A DNA stretch of 64,000 nt from Sutcliffiella halmapala (GTDB lineage: Bacteria; Bacillota; Bacilli; Bacillales; Bacillaceae_I), in assembly GCF_002019665.1 (NCBI RefSeq), contig NZ_KV917375.1, positions 2,832,702-2,896,701 on the forward strand, given 5' to 3'. A model generated the notes under the pieces. It did no database searches. It had not been told where the DNA came from and worked only from the letters and a program-made list of their open reading frames with translations. A program made the position numbers and the translations under genes. Each line of letters opens with the position of its first letter. Position 1 is the stretch's first letter. This document shows positions 7,998 through 18,660 of this stretch, in pieces.

Positions 7998-8749
7998 CCG
8001 CTTTCATCTTCGGTGACAGATAATTCCAATATGGCAACCGTGATGTTATCTTCTCCGCCGTATTGATTTGCACGATTTATTAACTCTTCTGCTTTGGCTG
8101 AAAATGGAATTTTATTATTGTTAAGTACCTCAACAAATTCCTTGCCATTTACTTTGTTACTTAATCCGTCAGAACAAAGTAAAAGGTAACCAGCTTCATC
8201 ATATGTAATAGTCTTTAAATCAATCTTTACGGTTTTCTCTGTCCCTAAAGCTTGTAGTATAACATTTTTTCTCGGATGATGCTCGGCATCCTCTTTAGAA
8301 ATTTGTCCACTTTTAACTAATTCATTAACAAAGGTTTGGTCCTCTGTTAATTGTTTTGCCTCTTCTTTTGAAATGATATAAATTCTACTGTCTCCAACAT
8401 GGGCTAGTGTAACAAAAGACTCTCCGCGAATTGCTGCTACAATAGTAGTTCCCATTCCATGACACTCTTCATGCTCATTTGCATACTCAAACAAAAGTTG
8501 ATTTATCTGACTAATGTAAGTCTTAAACCAGATTTCAGCAGGTTCTGGGGAAGAGACATTTTCTGACTCCTCCCACATCTCTTTCATATGTTGGATTGCC
8601 CTTTCACTGGCTACATCCCCTGCTTTATGTCCCCCCATTCCATCACAAACAACCGCTAAAACGGTTCCGTCTTTATTAACAAAAATTCCCCCGTTATCTT
8701 CATTATGCGAACGAACTCTCCCTTTATCTGTTAAAAAGACCATCAACAC
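7994..8749 (-). CDS. prpC: PP2C-type protein phosphatase PrpC
   Basis: 251 aa. A metal-dependent Ser/Thr phosphatase that removes phosphate from PrkC and its targets. PPM motifs are present: SHNEDN near the N-terminus, CDGMGGHKAGDVAS, GMGTT, GDSRIY, LLCSDGL and GGEDNIT, including the metal-binding aspartates. Start choice is open: GTG (8749), TTG and ATG (8743) follow GAGGTGA in one frame within 7 codons; GTG gives the best N-terminal alignment to B. subtilis PrpC. Its stop overlaps the prkC start. Confidence 0.95.
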   Translation of the reverse strand: MLMVFLTDKGRVRSHNEDNGGIFVNKDGTVLAVVCDGMGGHKAGDVASERAIQHMKEMWEESENVSSPEPAEIWFKTYISQINQLLFEYANEHEECHGMGTTIVAAIRGESFVTLAHVGDSRIYIISKEEAKQLTEDQTFVNELVKSGQISKEDAEHHPRKNVILQALGTEKTVKIDLKTITYDEAGYLLLCSDGLSNKVNGKEFVEVLNNNKIPFSAKAEELINRANQYGGEDNITVAILELSVTEDESG

Positions 8750-8752
8750 TTG

Positions 8753-9844
8753 TCACCTCGTCTCTTCTTTTCGCTCCTTCGCACGTAGCTGGCCACATGC
8801 AGCATCAATATCATGCCCTTGCTCACGACGAACTGTTACGTTTATCCCTAGGTTCTTTAATGTTTTTTCAAATAGATTAATCTGTTCCTTTGGAGTCCTT
8901 ACATAGTCACGTTCTGGGACATAGTTAACGGGAATTAAGTTAATGTGACACTTGATTCCTTTCACTAGCTTTGCTAATTCCTCGGCATGCTCTACTTGAT
9001 CATTTACTCCACCAAATAAACCGTACTCAAAACTTACGCGGCGTCCTGTTTTCTTAATATAATAATGCACAGATTCCATTAAATCAGGTAGCTTGTACGC
9101 TTTATTAATCGGCATTAGTCTGGAGCGAATTTCTGTATTTGGTGCATGCAAGGAGATAGCAAAGTTGATTTGCATATTCTCATCAGCAAATTTATAAATT
9201 TTCGGGATAATTCCACTTGTCGATACGGTAATATGACGTGCACCAATATTTAAGGCTTGGTCATGGTTGATGATTTTCAAAAAGCTTAACATTTCATCAT
9301 AGTTATCAAATGGCTCCCCGATTCCCATAATAACAACATGACTTACTCGCTCTTCTAACTCATCAATCGCTTGTTGTACTTTTACGACTTGCGCAACGAT
9401 TTCTCCTGCTTCTAAATTACGCTTTAATCCACCAAGCGTGGAAGCACAAAACGTACAACCGATACGGCAACCTACTTGAGTTGTCACACAGACAGAATTT
9501 CCGTATTCATGTCTCATTAGTACCGTTTCAATGGAATAGCCGTCATGTAGTTCAAATAAAAACTTCATCGTGCCATCCGCTGACGTTTGCTGGATTATCG
9601 TTTTCAGAGTAGTTAGAACAAAAGCATCGTCTAATTGTTCACGTAATGACTTGGATAAATTGGACATATCCTCAAAAGATGTCACTCTTTTTTTGTATAG
9701 CCATTCAAAGATCTGTTTTGTTCTAAATTTCTTTTCTCCAATACTTGCTAACCAATCTTCTAGTTCGTGTAATTGAAGAGAATAGATGGACGGTTTACGG
9801 GTTACGTCTTCTTGTTTCTTAGTTGTTGTTGTATTTTGTTCCAT
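8753..9844 (-). CDS. rlmN: Dual-specificity 23S rRNA/tRNA m2A methyltransferase RlmN
   Basis: 363 aa radical-SAM enzyme that makes 2-methyladenosine at 23S rRNA A2503 and tRNA A37. The cluster motif is C126-x3-C130-x2-C133 (GCRIGCTFC), and GEPFDN and SISLHAPN follow in the barrel. The mechanistic C-terminal Cys is in DAACGQL. The first 20 residues are a Thr/Lys-rich extension of low conservation. AGGTG lies 8 nt before the ATG. It is 3 bp downstream of rsmB and 3 bp upstream of prpC, so these are surely cotranscribed. Confidence 0.96.
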   Translation of the reverse strand: MEQNTTTTKKQEDVTRKPSIYSLQLHELEDWLASIGEKKFRTKQIFEWLYKKRVTSFEDMSNLSKSLREQLDDAFVLTTLKTIIQQTSADGTMKFLFELHDGYSIETVLMRHEYGNSVCVTTQVGCRIGCTFCASTLGGLKRNLEAGEIVAQVVKVQQAIDELEERVSHVVIMGIGEPFDNYDEMLSFLKIINHDQALNIGARHITVSTSGIIPKIYKFADENMQINFAISLHAPNTEIRSRLMPINKAYKLPDLMESVHYYIKKTGRRVSFEYGLFGGVNDQVEHAEELAKLVKGIKCHINLIPVNYVPERDYVRTPKEQINLFEKTLKNLGINVTVRREQGHDIDAACGQLRAKERKEETR

Positions 9845-9847
9845 CTT

Positions 9848-11185
9848 TTACACCTGCCTTTTTAGTCTAACTATAAAAAATCCATCCGTACCAAAATAAT
9901 GTGGTAAAAGCTGGAGCATACCATCTTTAACAAAGTTTTCGAGCTTTGCTGGTAATAAATCTTTTATGTTGATATCTATTTCAAAGTCTGGATGACTTTC
10001 TAAGAAAGCATTCACAACTTCTGTATTTTCTTCTTTATCAATTGTACATGTACTATATACTAAAGTTCCACCTTTTTTTACTAATGGCGCTACCTCGTTC
10101 AAAATGGTGGATTGAATTGTAGCTAGCTGTTTCACATCTTGCATTGATTTCGAATATTTCAAATCAGGCTTTCTTCGTATAACCCCAAAGCCTGAACATG
10201 GTGCATCAACCAGTATTTTATCAAAATGTTCTTTTTGAAAAACCTGTTGTGCTTTTCGGCTATCCAATGTTTGTACTTCAATATTAGGAAGATCCAATCG
10301 TTCTGCTTGTTCTTTAATAAGACGTGCTTTGTGTTCGTGTAAGTCTGCTGAGACAACCGTTCCTGTTCCATTCATGAGTTCTGCGATATGAGTGGATTTC
10401 CCTCCAGGAGCTGCACAACAATCAAAGACAACTTCACCTTCTGAAACTCCAAGGGTGCTTGCAACAAGCATTGAGCTTTCATCTTGGATTGTAATATACC
10501 CATTTTTGAAAGCGTTCGAATAGGCTAAATTCCCTTTATTGGAAATAATGCTTTCTTTTGCTACTTCTCCCTTATCCACATCAAAACCTTGGTTCTCTAA
10601 CATCGCTATAACTTCCTCCACCGTAGCCTTTGCTGTATTTACTCGTGCTGTTTGACTAGGTGGAACTAAATTCATCTCACACATTCTTTCTGTATCCGCT
10701 ACACCGTACTGCTCAATCCATTTCTCAACCAACCAGCGTGGGTGGCTTGTAGCTATGGATATTCTATCGAGATCATTTTCCATTGTTTCTAAGTTGGGAA
10801 CCCCTTGACGTTGTATGGATCTTAGGACACCGTTAACAACAGATGCAACGCCTTTATGTCCTTTCTTTTTCGCGATTTCAACCGCCTCAAAGATCGCTGC
10901 TCTCGCCGGCACTTTATCAAGATAAATCATTTGATATAAGGTCATTCGTAGTAAAATCTTAACCCAATCTTGAAGTTTTTTTTGTTTTTCTATATACGGA
11001 GCTAAATAATAATCAATTGTTATCGTACGTTGTATCGTGCCATAGACGATTTCAGTGAATAGTCCCGCATCTTTTTTGTTTAGCTTTCCCGAATCTAAAT
11101 AATTGTTTAATAAAAGGTTACTATATGCTTGCTTTTTTTCGATATTAACTAATGCTTCAAAAGCTAGCTCTCTCACATTTTTCAT
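9848..11185 (-). CDS. rsmB: 16S rRNA m5C967 methyltransferase RsmB (Sun)
   Basis: 445 aa. N-terminal NusB-like RNA-binding domain (1-140), then a Rossmann methyltransferase domain with the SAM motif DCCAAPGGKSTH. Both conserved cysteines of m5C enzymes are visible: VDAPCSGFG and YSTCTIDKEEN; one forms the covalent RNA adduct and the other releases it. It is 1 bp from fmt upstream and 3 bp from rlmN downstream, the same order as B. subtilis (yloM). Confidence 0.95.
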   Translation of the reverse strand: MKNVRELAFEALVNIEKKQAYSNLLLNNYLDSGKLNKKDAGLFTEIVYGTIQRTITIDYYLAPYIEKQKKLQDWVKILLRMTLYQMIYLDKVPARAAIFEAVEIAKKKGHKGVASVVNGVLRSIQRQGVPNLETMENDLDRISIATSHPRWLVEKWIEQYGVADTERMCEMNLVPPSQTARVNTAKATVEEVIAMLENQGFDVDKGEVAKESIISNKGNLAYSNAFKNGYITIQDESSMLVASTLGVSEGEVVFDCCAAPGGKSTHIAELMNGTGTVVSADLHEHKARLIKEQAERLDLPNIEVQTLDSRKAQQVFQKEHFDKILVDAPCSGFGVIRRKPDLKYSKSMQDVKQLATIQSTILNEVAPLVKKGGTLVYSTCTIDKEENTEVVNAFLESHPDFEIDINIKDLLPAKLENFVKDGMLQLLPHYFGTDGFFIVRLKRQV

Positions 11186-11186
11186 C

Positions 11187-12131
11187 TTATTCTCCTAGCT
11201 GTATGCCTTCTGATAACGAAGCTCCTGCCCCGTTTAAAAATTGTGTTCCAGTCATTCGTTTTTTTCCTGAAAGTTGAAGATCGGTTATTTTTATACTTAT
11301 AGTATTACCAGTTTTCACAATGAATCCATCTTCTTCTTTTCCGATAATCGTCCCTGGAATCGCATCACTGTTTGTTTCAAGCTTTTCTCCCCACCAAACC
11401 TTCATTACTTGACCTTGTAAGGTTGTATAAGCGACAGGCCAGGGGTGCAAGCCACGAATATGATTATAAATTTTTTCACCTGGCTGATTCCAATCAATTT
11501 TCTCCTGCTCTCTTTTTATATTCGAGGCAAAAGTTGCTTCTTCTTCCACTTGTTTGATTGGTGTCAGTTTCTCTTCAAATAATAATGGCAGTGTTTGAGC
11601 AAGTAATAAAGAACCCGCTTCACTTAATTTATTATGCAGTGTACCTACATGATCTTTCTCAGAGATATTTACTTCAACTTGAGTCAGGATATCCCCAGCA
11701 TCTAATTTCTCTACCATATACATAATGGTCACACCTGTTTTCCTTTTACCTTGCAGAATAGAATAGTGTATCGGTGCCCCGCCTCTTAGCTCTGGAAGTA
11801 AGGAGGCATGTACATTGATACAACCAAACTTTGGCGCATCCAATAATGGGTTTGGCAAGATTTGACCAAAGGCCGCGGTTACGATTAAATCTGGTTCTAA
11901 TGATGTGATTTTTTCGTATTCTGTTTTTTCTCTGATTTTTTCAGGTTGATAAACAGGTATTCCGTGTTTTTCTGCTTCCACCTTAACGGGTGGTGGGGTT
12001 AATAACTTTTTTCTACCTTTTGGACGATCTGGCTGAGTTACAACAGCTATTACCTCATATCCATCTTGGAGAATTTGTTGTAATACTGGAACCGCAAAAT
12101 CAGGTGTTCCCATAAATACTATTCGTTTCAT
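11187..12131 (-). CDS. fmt: Methionyl-tRNA formyltransferase
   Basis: 314 aa. It formylates initiator Met-tRNA using 10-formyl-THF. The N-terminal formyltransferase domain begins [15 protein letters not shown] and carries the catalytic [14 protein letters not shown] segment; a C-terminal OB-like tRNA-binding domain covers the last 100 residues. It lies directly after def (4-bp gap), pairing formyl addition and removal in one operon. Confidence 0.96.
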   Translation of the reverse strand: MKRIVFMGTPDFAVPVLQQILQDGYEVIAVVTQPDRPKGRKKLLTPPPVKVEAEKHGIPVYQPEKIREKTEYEKITSLEPDLIVTAAFGQILPNPLLDAPKFGCINVHASLLPELRGGAPIHYSILQGKRKTGVTIMYMVEKLDAGDILTQVEVNISEKDHVGTLHNKLSEAGSLLLAQTLPLLFEEKLTPIKQVEEEATFASNIKREQEKIDWNQPGEKIYNHIRGLHPWPVAYTTLQGQVMKVWWGEKLETNSDAIPGTIIGKEEDGFIVKTGNTISIKITDLQLSGKKRMTGTQFLNGAGASLSEGIQLGE

Positions 12132-12135
12132 CGTA

Positions 12136-12609
12136 TCACCTTTCTAACTCTTCTTCTTCGTAATATTTTATTACTTTCGACGTAAATAACACGCCGTGTA
12201 AATGGTCGATTTCATGTTGGATTGCTCGCGCTAAAAATCCTCTTGCTTCAACCTCATACCATTTACCTTTACGGTTTTGGGCACGGACCTTTACGTAATT
12301 AGAACGACTTACCTCACCGTACAATCCAGGAAAGCTTAAACATCCTTCGGGCCCTACTTGCTCGCCTTCTATCTGAATAATTTCAGGATTTATTAACTCG
12401 ATTTTCCCCTGCACTTCATCTACTTCTACGATTGCTATTTGTTTGGCAATACCTATTTGCGGTGCAGCAAGGCCGACACCATCTGCTTCTAGCATCGTAT
12501 CATACATATTATTGAGAAGGCGAACTAGCCTTTTATCAAAGGTTGTCACCATTTCACATTGTTGCTCTAATACCGCTGCTGGATATTCTACGATCTTTAA
12601 TATTGGCAC
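12136..12609 (-). CDS. def: Peptide deformylase
   Basis: 157 aa. It removes the N-formyl group from nascent proteins. The three signature motifs are complete: [10 protein letters not shown] (44-53), EGCLS with metal ligand C90, and HEIDH (132-136) supplying the other two ligands and the catalytic glutamate. The short length and spacing fit the type 1 form. It is followed at 4 bp by fmt and preceded at 17 bp by priA. Confidence 0.96.
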   Translation of the reverse strand: MPILKIVEYPAAVLEQQCEMVTTFDKRLVRLLNNMYDTMLEADGVGLAAPQIGIAKQIAIVEVDEVQGKIELINPEIIQIEGEQVGPEGCLSFPGLYGEVSRSNYVKVRAQNRKGKWYEVEARGFLARAIQHEIDHLHGVLFTSKVIKYYEEEELER

Positions 12610-12626
12610 TTTTCTTCCTCCAACAA

Positions 12627-15035
12627 TTACATTAACATGTAAGGATTTAAATCTATATGAATAGATAACTTTTCTTGGTCCATCTGTGCTTGATACTTTT
12701 CTACAATTCTTTTCAATGCTTCATGAAGATTAGGTTCTTTTTTATATTTAATGATACATTGATATCTGTATTTGTCCTTGATACGAGCGATAGGAGAAGA
12801 CACTGGACCTAATATAATGGCTTCTTTTGATAACTGCATTCCTAAAAAGCTAGTAATTCTCTCTGTGACAGTTACTACTTTTGTAAGCTCTTGATGGGTA
12901 ACTGTTACAAGAGCTAGATAATAAAATGGCGGATATTGATGGTTCTTTCTAATTTGCATTTCCTTTTGATAAAAGGCCAAATAATCATGTGCACTTGCTA
13001 ATTCTACACTATAATGCTCTGGGCTGTAAGATTGAATAACTACTTCACCTGGAAGAAGATGTCGACCTGCCCGTCCACTCACTTGTGTTAGTAGCTGGAA
13101 AGTTTTTTCAGAGGAACGAAAATCCGGGATATTTAACATAGTGTCAGCAGTTAATACTCCAACTAGTGTAACTAAAGGAAAATCAAGTCCCTTAGCAATC
13201 ATTTGGGTTCCTAGTAAAATATCTGCTTTTTGGTCGCCAAATTGTTGAAGCAGCTTTTCATGTGATCCTTTTTTGGTGGTGGTGTCGACATCCATTCTAA
13301 TAACTCTGGCGTTCGGTAACAACTTAGTCAGTTCTTCCTCCACTTTTTGTGTTCCGGTTCCAAAAAACCGGAAGTGCTCACTATCACATGAAGGACAAGT
13401 TGCATGAACAGGCTCTTCATAGCCACAATAATGGCATTTTAATTGATTAGAGCTACGATGATAAGTTAAGGAAATGTCACAATGAGGGCATTCTACTACA
13501 TAGCCACAGTCTCGACACATTACAAAGGAAGAATAACCTCGTTTATTTAAAAATAATACTGATTGTTCACCACGTTCTAAACGGGACTGAAGTTTTTCAA
13601 GAAGGTTTCTAGAAAACATGGATCTGTTTCCTTCTCTTAATTCTTCTCTCATGTCCACAATTTCAACTGGTGGCATGCCCTGGTCGCTCATTCTTTTATC
13701 CATCGTTAATAGCTGATAAACCCCTTTAGTTCCTCGCGCAAAAGTTTCTAGCGTAGGGGTTGCACTTCCCAATACTACGGGACATTGATGGTATCTTCCT
13801 CTTTCCATGGCAATATCACGTGCATGATAGCGAGGGGTATCTTCTTGTTTGTAGCTTGTTTCATGCTCTTCATCAATAATAATAATCCCGACATTTTCAA
13901 AGGGGGCAAATATTGCCGAACGTGCTCCAACTACCACTTTTACTTCTTTACGGTGAATTTTACGCCATTCATCATATTTCTCACCCATCCCTAACCCACT
14001 ATGCATCACCGCTACATCTGATCCAAATCTTGATTTGAAGCGGTTCACCATTTGTGGAGTTAGTGAAATTTCTGGCACAAGTACGATTGCCTCTTTCCCT
14101 TTTTTCAATACTGCATCTACCGCTTGCATATATACCTCAGTTTTCCCACTACCTGTTACGCCAAACATTACATAACCTTTATGTTTATTTTCTTCAATAG
14201 ATTGAAGGATAGGTGAGATTACTTCTTGCTGTTGAGCTGTTAGGGGGAGTGGTTCTGATTTTTTGAACTCTCTATTTTCATATGGGTCACGATAAATCTC
14301 TTCTTGTATTTCTTTCATTAATTCTAACTTTACAACTGCTTGAATGGCACTCGTACCTATTTGTAGAACTTCTAACAGCTGTTTCTTCTCTACACGCTCT
14401 TTATTAGAATGAATAAAATAATCTAAGAGTTTATGTTGAGCAGACGCTCGAATTGGGATTTGTTGTTTGGCAGTTATTAATTCATCCTTTTTCACATTTA
14501 ATTCAATCATTCGTACTGTTTTTTTGGATAATTTATCTTTTACTTCATAATAAACTTCTACAATATCTTCTTCTATAAGTTGTTTGATTAACTTATAATG
14601 ACTGGTTCCTTCTAGCTCTTCAAAACGAACACGGCTTGACGGTTGAAATAAAAGCTGCAAATGCGGTGGAATTTTATCCAGGTCCTTTGCAATAATCCAT
14701 TTTTCATATTTTGCTTTCAATGCAGCTGGTAGCATCGCTTGAAATGCAGATATAGTAAAGCATAATGTATGATCTCTTAACCAGCCTGCTAGTTGTAGCA
14801 GTTCCTTTGTTAAAATCGGACTAACATCAATTAAAGAGGAAATTGGCTTTGTTTTTTTGACAGATGAAGTGGCTTTGATTTCAATAACAAAGCCTTGTAC
14901 TTGACGTGGTCCAAATGGAACAATAACTCTCATTCCTGTTTGGATAAACCCTTCCCATTTCTCAGGTATTTCATAATCAAAAGCTCGATCCGTTTGTTTT
15001 GCAGGAACATCAACAATCACACTTGCATATGTCAT
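12627..15035 (-). CDS. priA: Primosomal protein N' (replication restart helicase)
   Basis: 802 aa. PriA recognises stalled forks and reloads the replicative helicase. An N-terminal 3'-DNA binding domain precedes a superfamily 2 helicase with Walker A GVTGSGKTEVY and Walker B DEEH. A paired zinc-binding insert carries eight cysteines in CxxC pairs, beginning CRDCGYVVECPHC and continuing CHYC and CPSC. The ATG overlaps the coaBC stop by 4 bp, so translation is probably coupled. Confidence 0.97.
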   Translation of the reverse strand: MTYASVIVDVPAKQTDRAFDYEIPEKWEGFIQTGMRVIVPFGPRQVQGFVIEIKATSSVKKTKPISSLIDVSPILTKELLQLAGWLRDHTLCFTISAFQAMLPAALKAKYEKWIIAKDLDKIPPHLQLLFQPSSRVRFEELEGTSHYKLIKQLIEEDIVEVYYEVKDKLSKKTVRMIELNVKKDELITAKQQIPIRASAQHKLLDYFIHSNKERVEKKQLLEVLQIGTSAIQAVVKLELMKEIQEEIYRDPYENREFKKSEPLPLTAQQQEVISPILQSIEENKHKGYVMFGVTGSGKTEVYMQAVDAVLKKGKEAIVLVPEISLTPQMVNRFKSRFGSDVAVMHSGLGMGEKYDEWRKIHRKEVKVVVGARSAIFAPFENVGIIIIDEEHETSYKQEDTPRYHARDIAMERGRYHQCPVVLGSATPTLETFARGTKGVYQLLTMDKRMSDQGMPPVEIVDMREELREGNRSMFSRNLLEKLQSRLERGEQSVLFLNKRGYSSFVMCRDCGYVVECPHCDISLTYHRSSNQLKCHYCGYEEPVHATCPSCDSEHFRFFGTGTQKVEEELTKLLPNARVIRMDVDTTTKKGSHEKLLQQFGDQKADILLGTQMIAKGLDFPLVTLVGVLTADTMLNIPDFRSSEKTFQLLTQVSGRAGRHLLPGEVVIQSYSPEHYSVELASAHDYLAFYQKEMQIRKNHQYPPFYYLALVTVTHQELTKVVTVTERITSFLGMQLSKEAIILGPVSSPIARIKDKYRYQCIIKYKKEPNLHEALKRIVEKYQAQMDQEKLSIHIDLNPYMLM

Positions 15036-16255
15036 GCTTTATCCTCTATATGAGAAGCGATTTCTAACAATAAAGCAGAAGCTACTTCCTTCTTCTTCAT
15101 TAAAGGGAGCGAAATACTTGTCTCATCCTTACGATAGATCGTAACGATGTTGGTATCTGTACCAAATCCTGCTCCAAGCTCTGTTACATTATTAGCGACT
15201 ATATAATCGAGATTTTTTTTCTCCAGCTTGCCCTTGGCATATTCTTCTACATTATTTGTTTCAGCAGCAAATCCTACTAGAACCTGATGCGTTTTTCTTT
15301 TGCCTAATTCTTTCAAAATATCTTGTGTACGTTCCATTTCTAGTACACTATCACCATCTTGTTTTTTCATTTTCATTTCTGAAATATGTTTTGGACGATA
15401 GTCAGCTACTGCGGCTGATTTGATTACCACATCACTGTTTTCGAAATTCTCCAATACTGCGTCATACATTTCTTTAGCCGATTCTACTCTAATGGTGTGC
15501 ACGTGTGATGGATCTTCAAGAGTTGTTGGTCCAGAAACAAGTATTACATTTGCTCCTAATTCAGCAGCAACCTCTGCAATGGCGTATCCCATTTTTCCTG
15601 TCGAACGATTAGTGAAAAATCGAACTGGGTCCACTTTTTCCACAGTAGGGCCTGCAGTTACTAGAAAATTTTTACCTGAAAGAGGTTTCGGTTCTTGATC
15701 GCTAGAACTAGAGCCGAAATGTTGAGTAATTGCAGCAACAATAGCTTCTGGCTCTTCAAGACGTCCTTTCCCTACATAGCCACATGCTAAAAAGCCTTCT
15801 CCTGGCTCAATAAAACGATACCCATAGGAAGCTAGTCTATTCATATTCACTTTTACAGCTGGATGATCATACATATGAACATTCATTGCAGGTGCTATCC
15901 ATACTGGAGCAGTTGTTGCAAGTAAGGTTGTTGTTATCATATCATCGGCTAAGCCATTGGCCATCTTCCCAATCACATTAGCAGTTGCGGGTGCTACTAG
16001 AACAAGGTCCGCCCAATCGGCTAAATCTATATGAGAAATAACTGCTGGATTTTTCTCTGCAAATGTATCTGTATATACTTCATTTCTTGATAATGCTTGA
16101 AAGGATAGTGGTGTAACAAATTTGCATGCCGATTGGCTCATGATCACCTTTACTTGTGCACCTTGCTGCACGAGCTTACTCGTTAGCGCCACCGCTTTAT
16201 ATACAGCAATTCCACCTGTTACACACAAAAGGATTCTCTTATTGGTTAACAACAT
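15032..16255 (-). CDS. coaBC: Bifunctional phosphopantothenoylcysteine decarboxylase/synthetase
   Basis: 407 aa fusion for two steps of coenzyme A synthesis. The N-terminal FMN-dependent CoaC half (about 1-185) starts with LLCVTGGIAVYKA and contains PAMNVHMYDHPAV and ACGYVGKGRL. The C-terminal CTP-dependent CoaB half (about 195-400) contains TAGPTVEKVDPVRFFTNRS and KSAAVADYRP. Fusion is the standard bacterial form. It starts 146 bp downstream of rpoZ, beyond a terminator, so it may have its own promoter. Confidence 0.96.
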   Translation of the reverse strand: MLLTNKRILLCVTGGIAVYKAVALTSKLVQQGAQVKVIMSQSACKFVTPLSFQALSRNEVYTDTFAEKNPAVISHIDLADWADLVLVAPATANVIGKMANGLADDMITTTLLATTAPVWIAPAMNVHMYDHPAVKVNMNRLASYGYRFIEPGEGFLACGYVGKGRLEEPEAIVAAITQHFGSSSSDQEPKPLSGKNFLVTAGPTVEKVDPVRFFTNRSTGKMGYAIAEVAAELGANVILVSGPTTLEDPSHVHTIRVESAKEMYDAVLENFENSDVVIKSAAVADYRPKHISEMKMKKQDGDSVLEMERTQDILKELGKRKTHQVLVGFAAETNNVEEYAKGKLEKKNLDYIVANNVTELGAGFGTDTNIVTIYRKDETSISLPLMKKKEVASALLLEIASHIEDKA

Positions 16256-16365
16256 TTTTCTTTCCCCCGATTATTAATTTAACTCATCTAGAAAAAGCTC
16301 AAGTTTCATCTCTCAATCACAATGAGTTTAGACGGTTTCTTTGAGAATGTCTTAAAATGTTAACT

Positions 16366-16400
16366 TAAAAAAATAACAACCTATCTCTAGGTTGTTATTT
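16366..16400 (-). terminator. rpoZ terminator
   Basis: A 12-bp perfect stem (16371-16382 with 16389-16400) starts immediately beyond the rpoZ stop and is followed on the minus strand by ATTTTTTTAA. It separates gmk-rpoZ from coaBC-priA. Confidence 0.88.
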
Positions 16401-16634
16401 TTATTTGTGATTCAGGATTCCTTCGCTTCTTTCAGCCGTTTTAATCGTTTTAGCAGATAGTAATCCAGCGTCAATTTCTTCTAACGCTTTTCCCACAAAT
16501 TTATGAGATACTGTCTTTTCAATCATTTGGTCGTTTACTTGTTGTAGTTCACGAGCACGTCTAGCAGATACTGTTACTAAAGTATATTTGGAATCAAGTT
16601 TTTGCATTAAGGAATCAATAGAAGGGTATAACAT
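16401..16634 (-). CDS. rpoZ: RNA polymerase omega subunit
   Basis: 77 aa. Omega helps fold and hold the beta' subunit. The sequence [20 protein letters not shown] and the later [16 protein letters not shown] match Bacillus omega closely. The ATG at 16634 follows GGAGG at about 9 nt; a longer in-frame extension to 16724 overlaps gmk and is not credible. It directly follows gmk (1 bp), the widely conserved gmk-rpoZ pair. The C-terminus is some 10 residues longer than in B. subtilis. Confidence 0.96.
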   Translation of the reverse strand: MLYPSIDSLMQKLDSKYTLVTVSARRARELQQVNDQMIEKTVSHKFVGKALEEIDAGLLSAKTIKTAERSEGILNHK

Positions 16635-16635
16635 A

Positions 16636-17250
<615 letters not shown>

Positions 17251-17264
17251 TTATCTATAAATAC

Positions 17265-17525
17265 CTACCCTTCATCAGACATATCATCTTTATTAACAAG
17301 CCTTTGTGCAACAGTTTCTGGTTGCACAGCTGACAATATTACATGATCACTATCCATTATTAGAACTGCTCTTGTCCGTCTACCATAAGTAGCATCAATA
17401 AGCATTCCTTGATCCCTTGCGTCTTGAATAATCCTTTTAATCGGCGCAGATTCAGGGCTTACAATAGATATGATACGATTTGCTGAAACAATGTTACCAA
17501 AGCCAATATTAATTAACTTAATCAT
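17265..17525 (-). CDS. remA: Extracellular matrix regulator RemA
   Basis: 86 aa DNA-binding protein. In B. subtilis RemA activates biofilm matrix operons and osmoprotection genes, assembling as rings that wrap DNA. The sequence [25 protein letters not shown] is nearly that of B. subtilis. The ATG at 17525 follows AGAGGTGG; the longer frame from a GTG three codons upstream is less likely because it would remove the spacer. It keeps the yloC-remA-gmk order. Confidence 0.95.
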   Translation of the reverse strand: MIKLINIGFGNIVSANRIISIVSPESAPIKRIIQDARDQGMLIDATYGRRTRAVLIMDSDHVILSAVQPETVAQRLVNKDDMSDEG

Positions 17526-17585
17526 GGTTTCCACCTCTAGTTACAAACTCTATTCTAACCTTGTTAAGTGGTTAGTAATCAAAGA

Positions 17586-18470
17586 TTATTCAATGTTTTG
17601 CACTTGCTCTTTTATTTTCTCTATGCAAGCTTTCATTTCTACAACAGAATTCGCAATCTTCGCGTCATTTGCTTTTGAACCAATGGTGTTTACTTCGCGA
17701 TTTAATTCTTGTACGAGGAAATCCAATTTCCTTCCAATTGCATCCATACTTTCAAGCGAATTGGTGAACTGCACAATATGACTATGAATTCGTTTTAATT
17801 CTTCATTAATATCTGCCTTATCCGAAAATATTGCTGCTTCTGAAATAAGTCTTTGTTCATCAATGATTGTTCCAACAAAATCCTTCATTTTTTTCTCTAA
17901 TCTAAGTCGATACGCCTCCACGACTATTGGTGCATATGTATGAAGTTCATGTGCTGTCTTTTCGATCCGAGAAACATGATCTAAAATGTCCTTTTGCAGC
18001 TGAGCCCCTTCAATAGTCCTCATAGATAACAGTTGTTCTGTAGCAATATGTACATTATTCAATAAAGCATCTTCTAATTCATCTTGAATGTACGCTTCTT
18101 CTATTACAGTAAACACGTTCTCTAATTGTAGTATATCATTTATTTGTATGGAACTAGAAATTTGAAATCTATCTTTCACCTGTTTTAACGATTGTATGTA
18201 TTCTGACAGTAAGTTCCAATCAACTGTTACTTCTTTTTTTGCAAGACCTTGGCCTTCTATGGTAATAAAAACTTCTACTCTTCCCCGCTTTATAAATGCG
18301 CTTATTGCCTTTTTTATTTTATCCTCTAGCGAAAGCAATTGCTTAGGCATCCTAATGTTTATTTCACAAAAACGATGATTCACCGATTTCATTTCTACTA
18401 AAATCCAGTAGGAATCCGTACTCGTTTCTGCTCGACCAAAGCCCGTCATACTTTTTACCATCATACTCAC
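17586..18470 (-). CDS. yloC: YicC/YloC family endoribonuclease
   Basis: About 294 aa. Members of the YicC family are endoribonucleases; the targets of the Bacillus protein are not settled. The N-terminal YicC domain begins MTGFGRAE and includes EMKSVNHRFCEINIRMP; the C-terminal DUF1732 domain carries the conserved DINEELKRIHSHIVQF and GRKLDFLVQELNREVNTIGSKA. Start is ambiguous: GTG at 18470 and two ATG codons follow within four codons after AAGGA. It is the first gene of the yloC-remA-gmk-rpoZ group. Confidence 0.92.
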   Translation of the reverse strand: MSMMVKSMTGFGRAETSTDSYWILVEMKSVNHRFCEINIRMPKQLLSLEDKIKKAISAFIKRGRVEVFITIEGQGLAKKEVTVDWNLLSEYIQSLKQVKDRFQISSSIQINDILQLENVFTVIEEAYIQDELEDALLNNVHIATEQLLSMRTIEGAQLQKDILDHVSRIEKTAHELHTYAPIVVEAYRLRLEKKMKDFVGTIIDEQRLISEAAIFSDKADINEELKRIHSHIVQFTNSLESMDAIGRKLDFLVQELNREVNTIGSKANDAKIANSVVEMKACIEKIKEQVQNIE

Positions 18471-18623
18471 GTCCGTTCCTTAAGTATATAATGCTCTTTT
18501 TCCAAACATGTTTTAGAAAAAAGAGCCTAGTAGTGGCTTGTTTTGATGCTAAGCAAACACTATATTAGCATTGTTTTACTATTTTTAAAAGAAGTTATTT
18601 TATTCTTTCTTATTAAACAAACG

Positions 18624-18656
18624 AAAGGTAATAGAGAATGTCTCTACTACCTTTTT
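18624..18656 (-). terminator. Terminator after the Ca2+ ATPase gene
   Basis: A stem of about 13 bp (18624-18637 with 18641-18654) lies just past the stop codon. On the minus strand it is followed by CGTTTGTTT; the plus strand has a T-run too, so it may work in both directions. Confidence 0.75.
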
Positions 18657-18660
18657 TAAA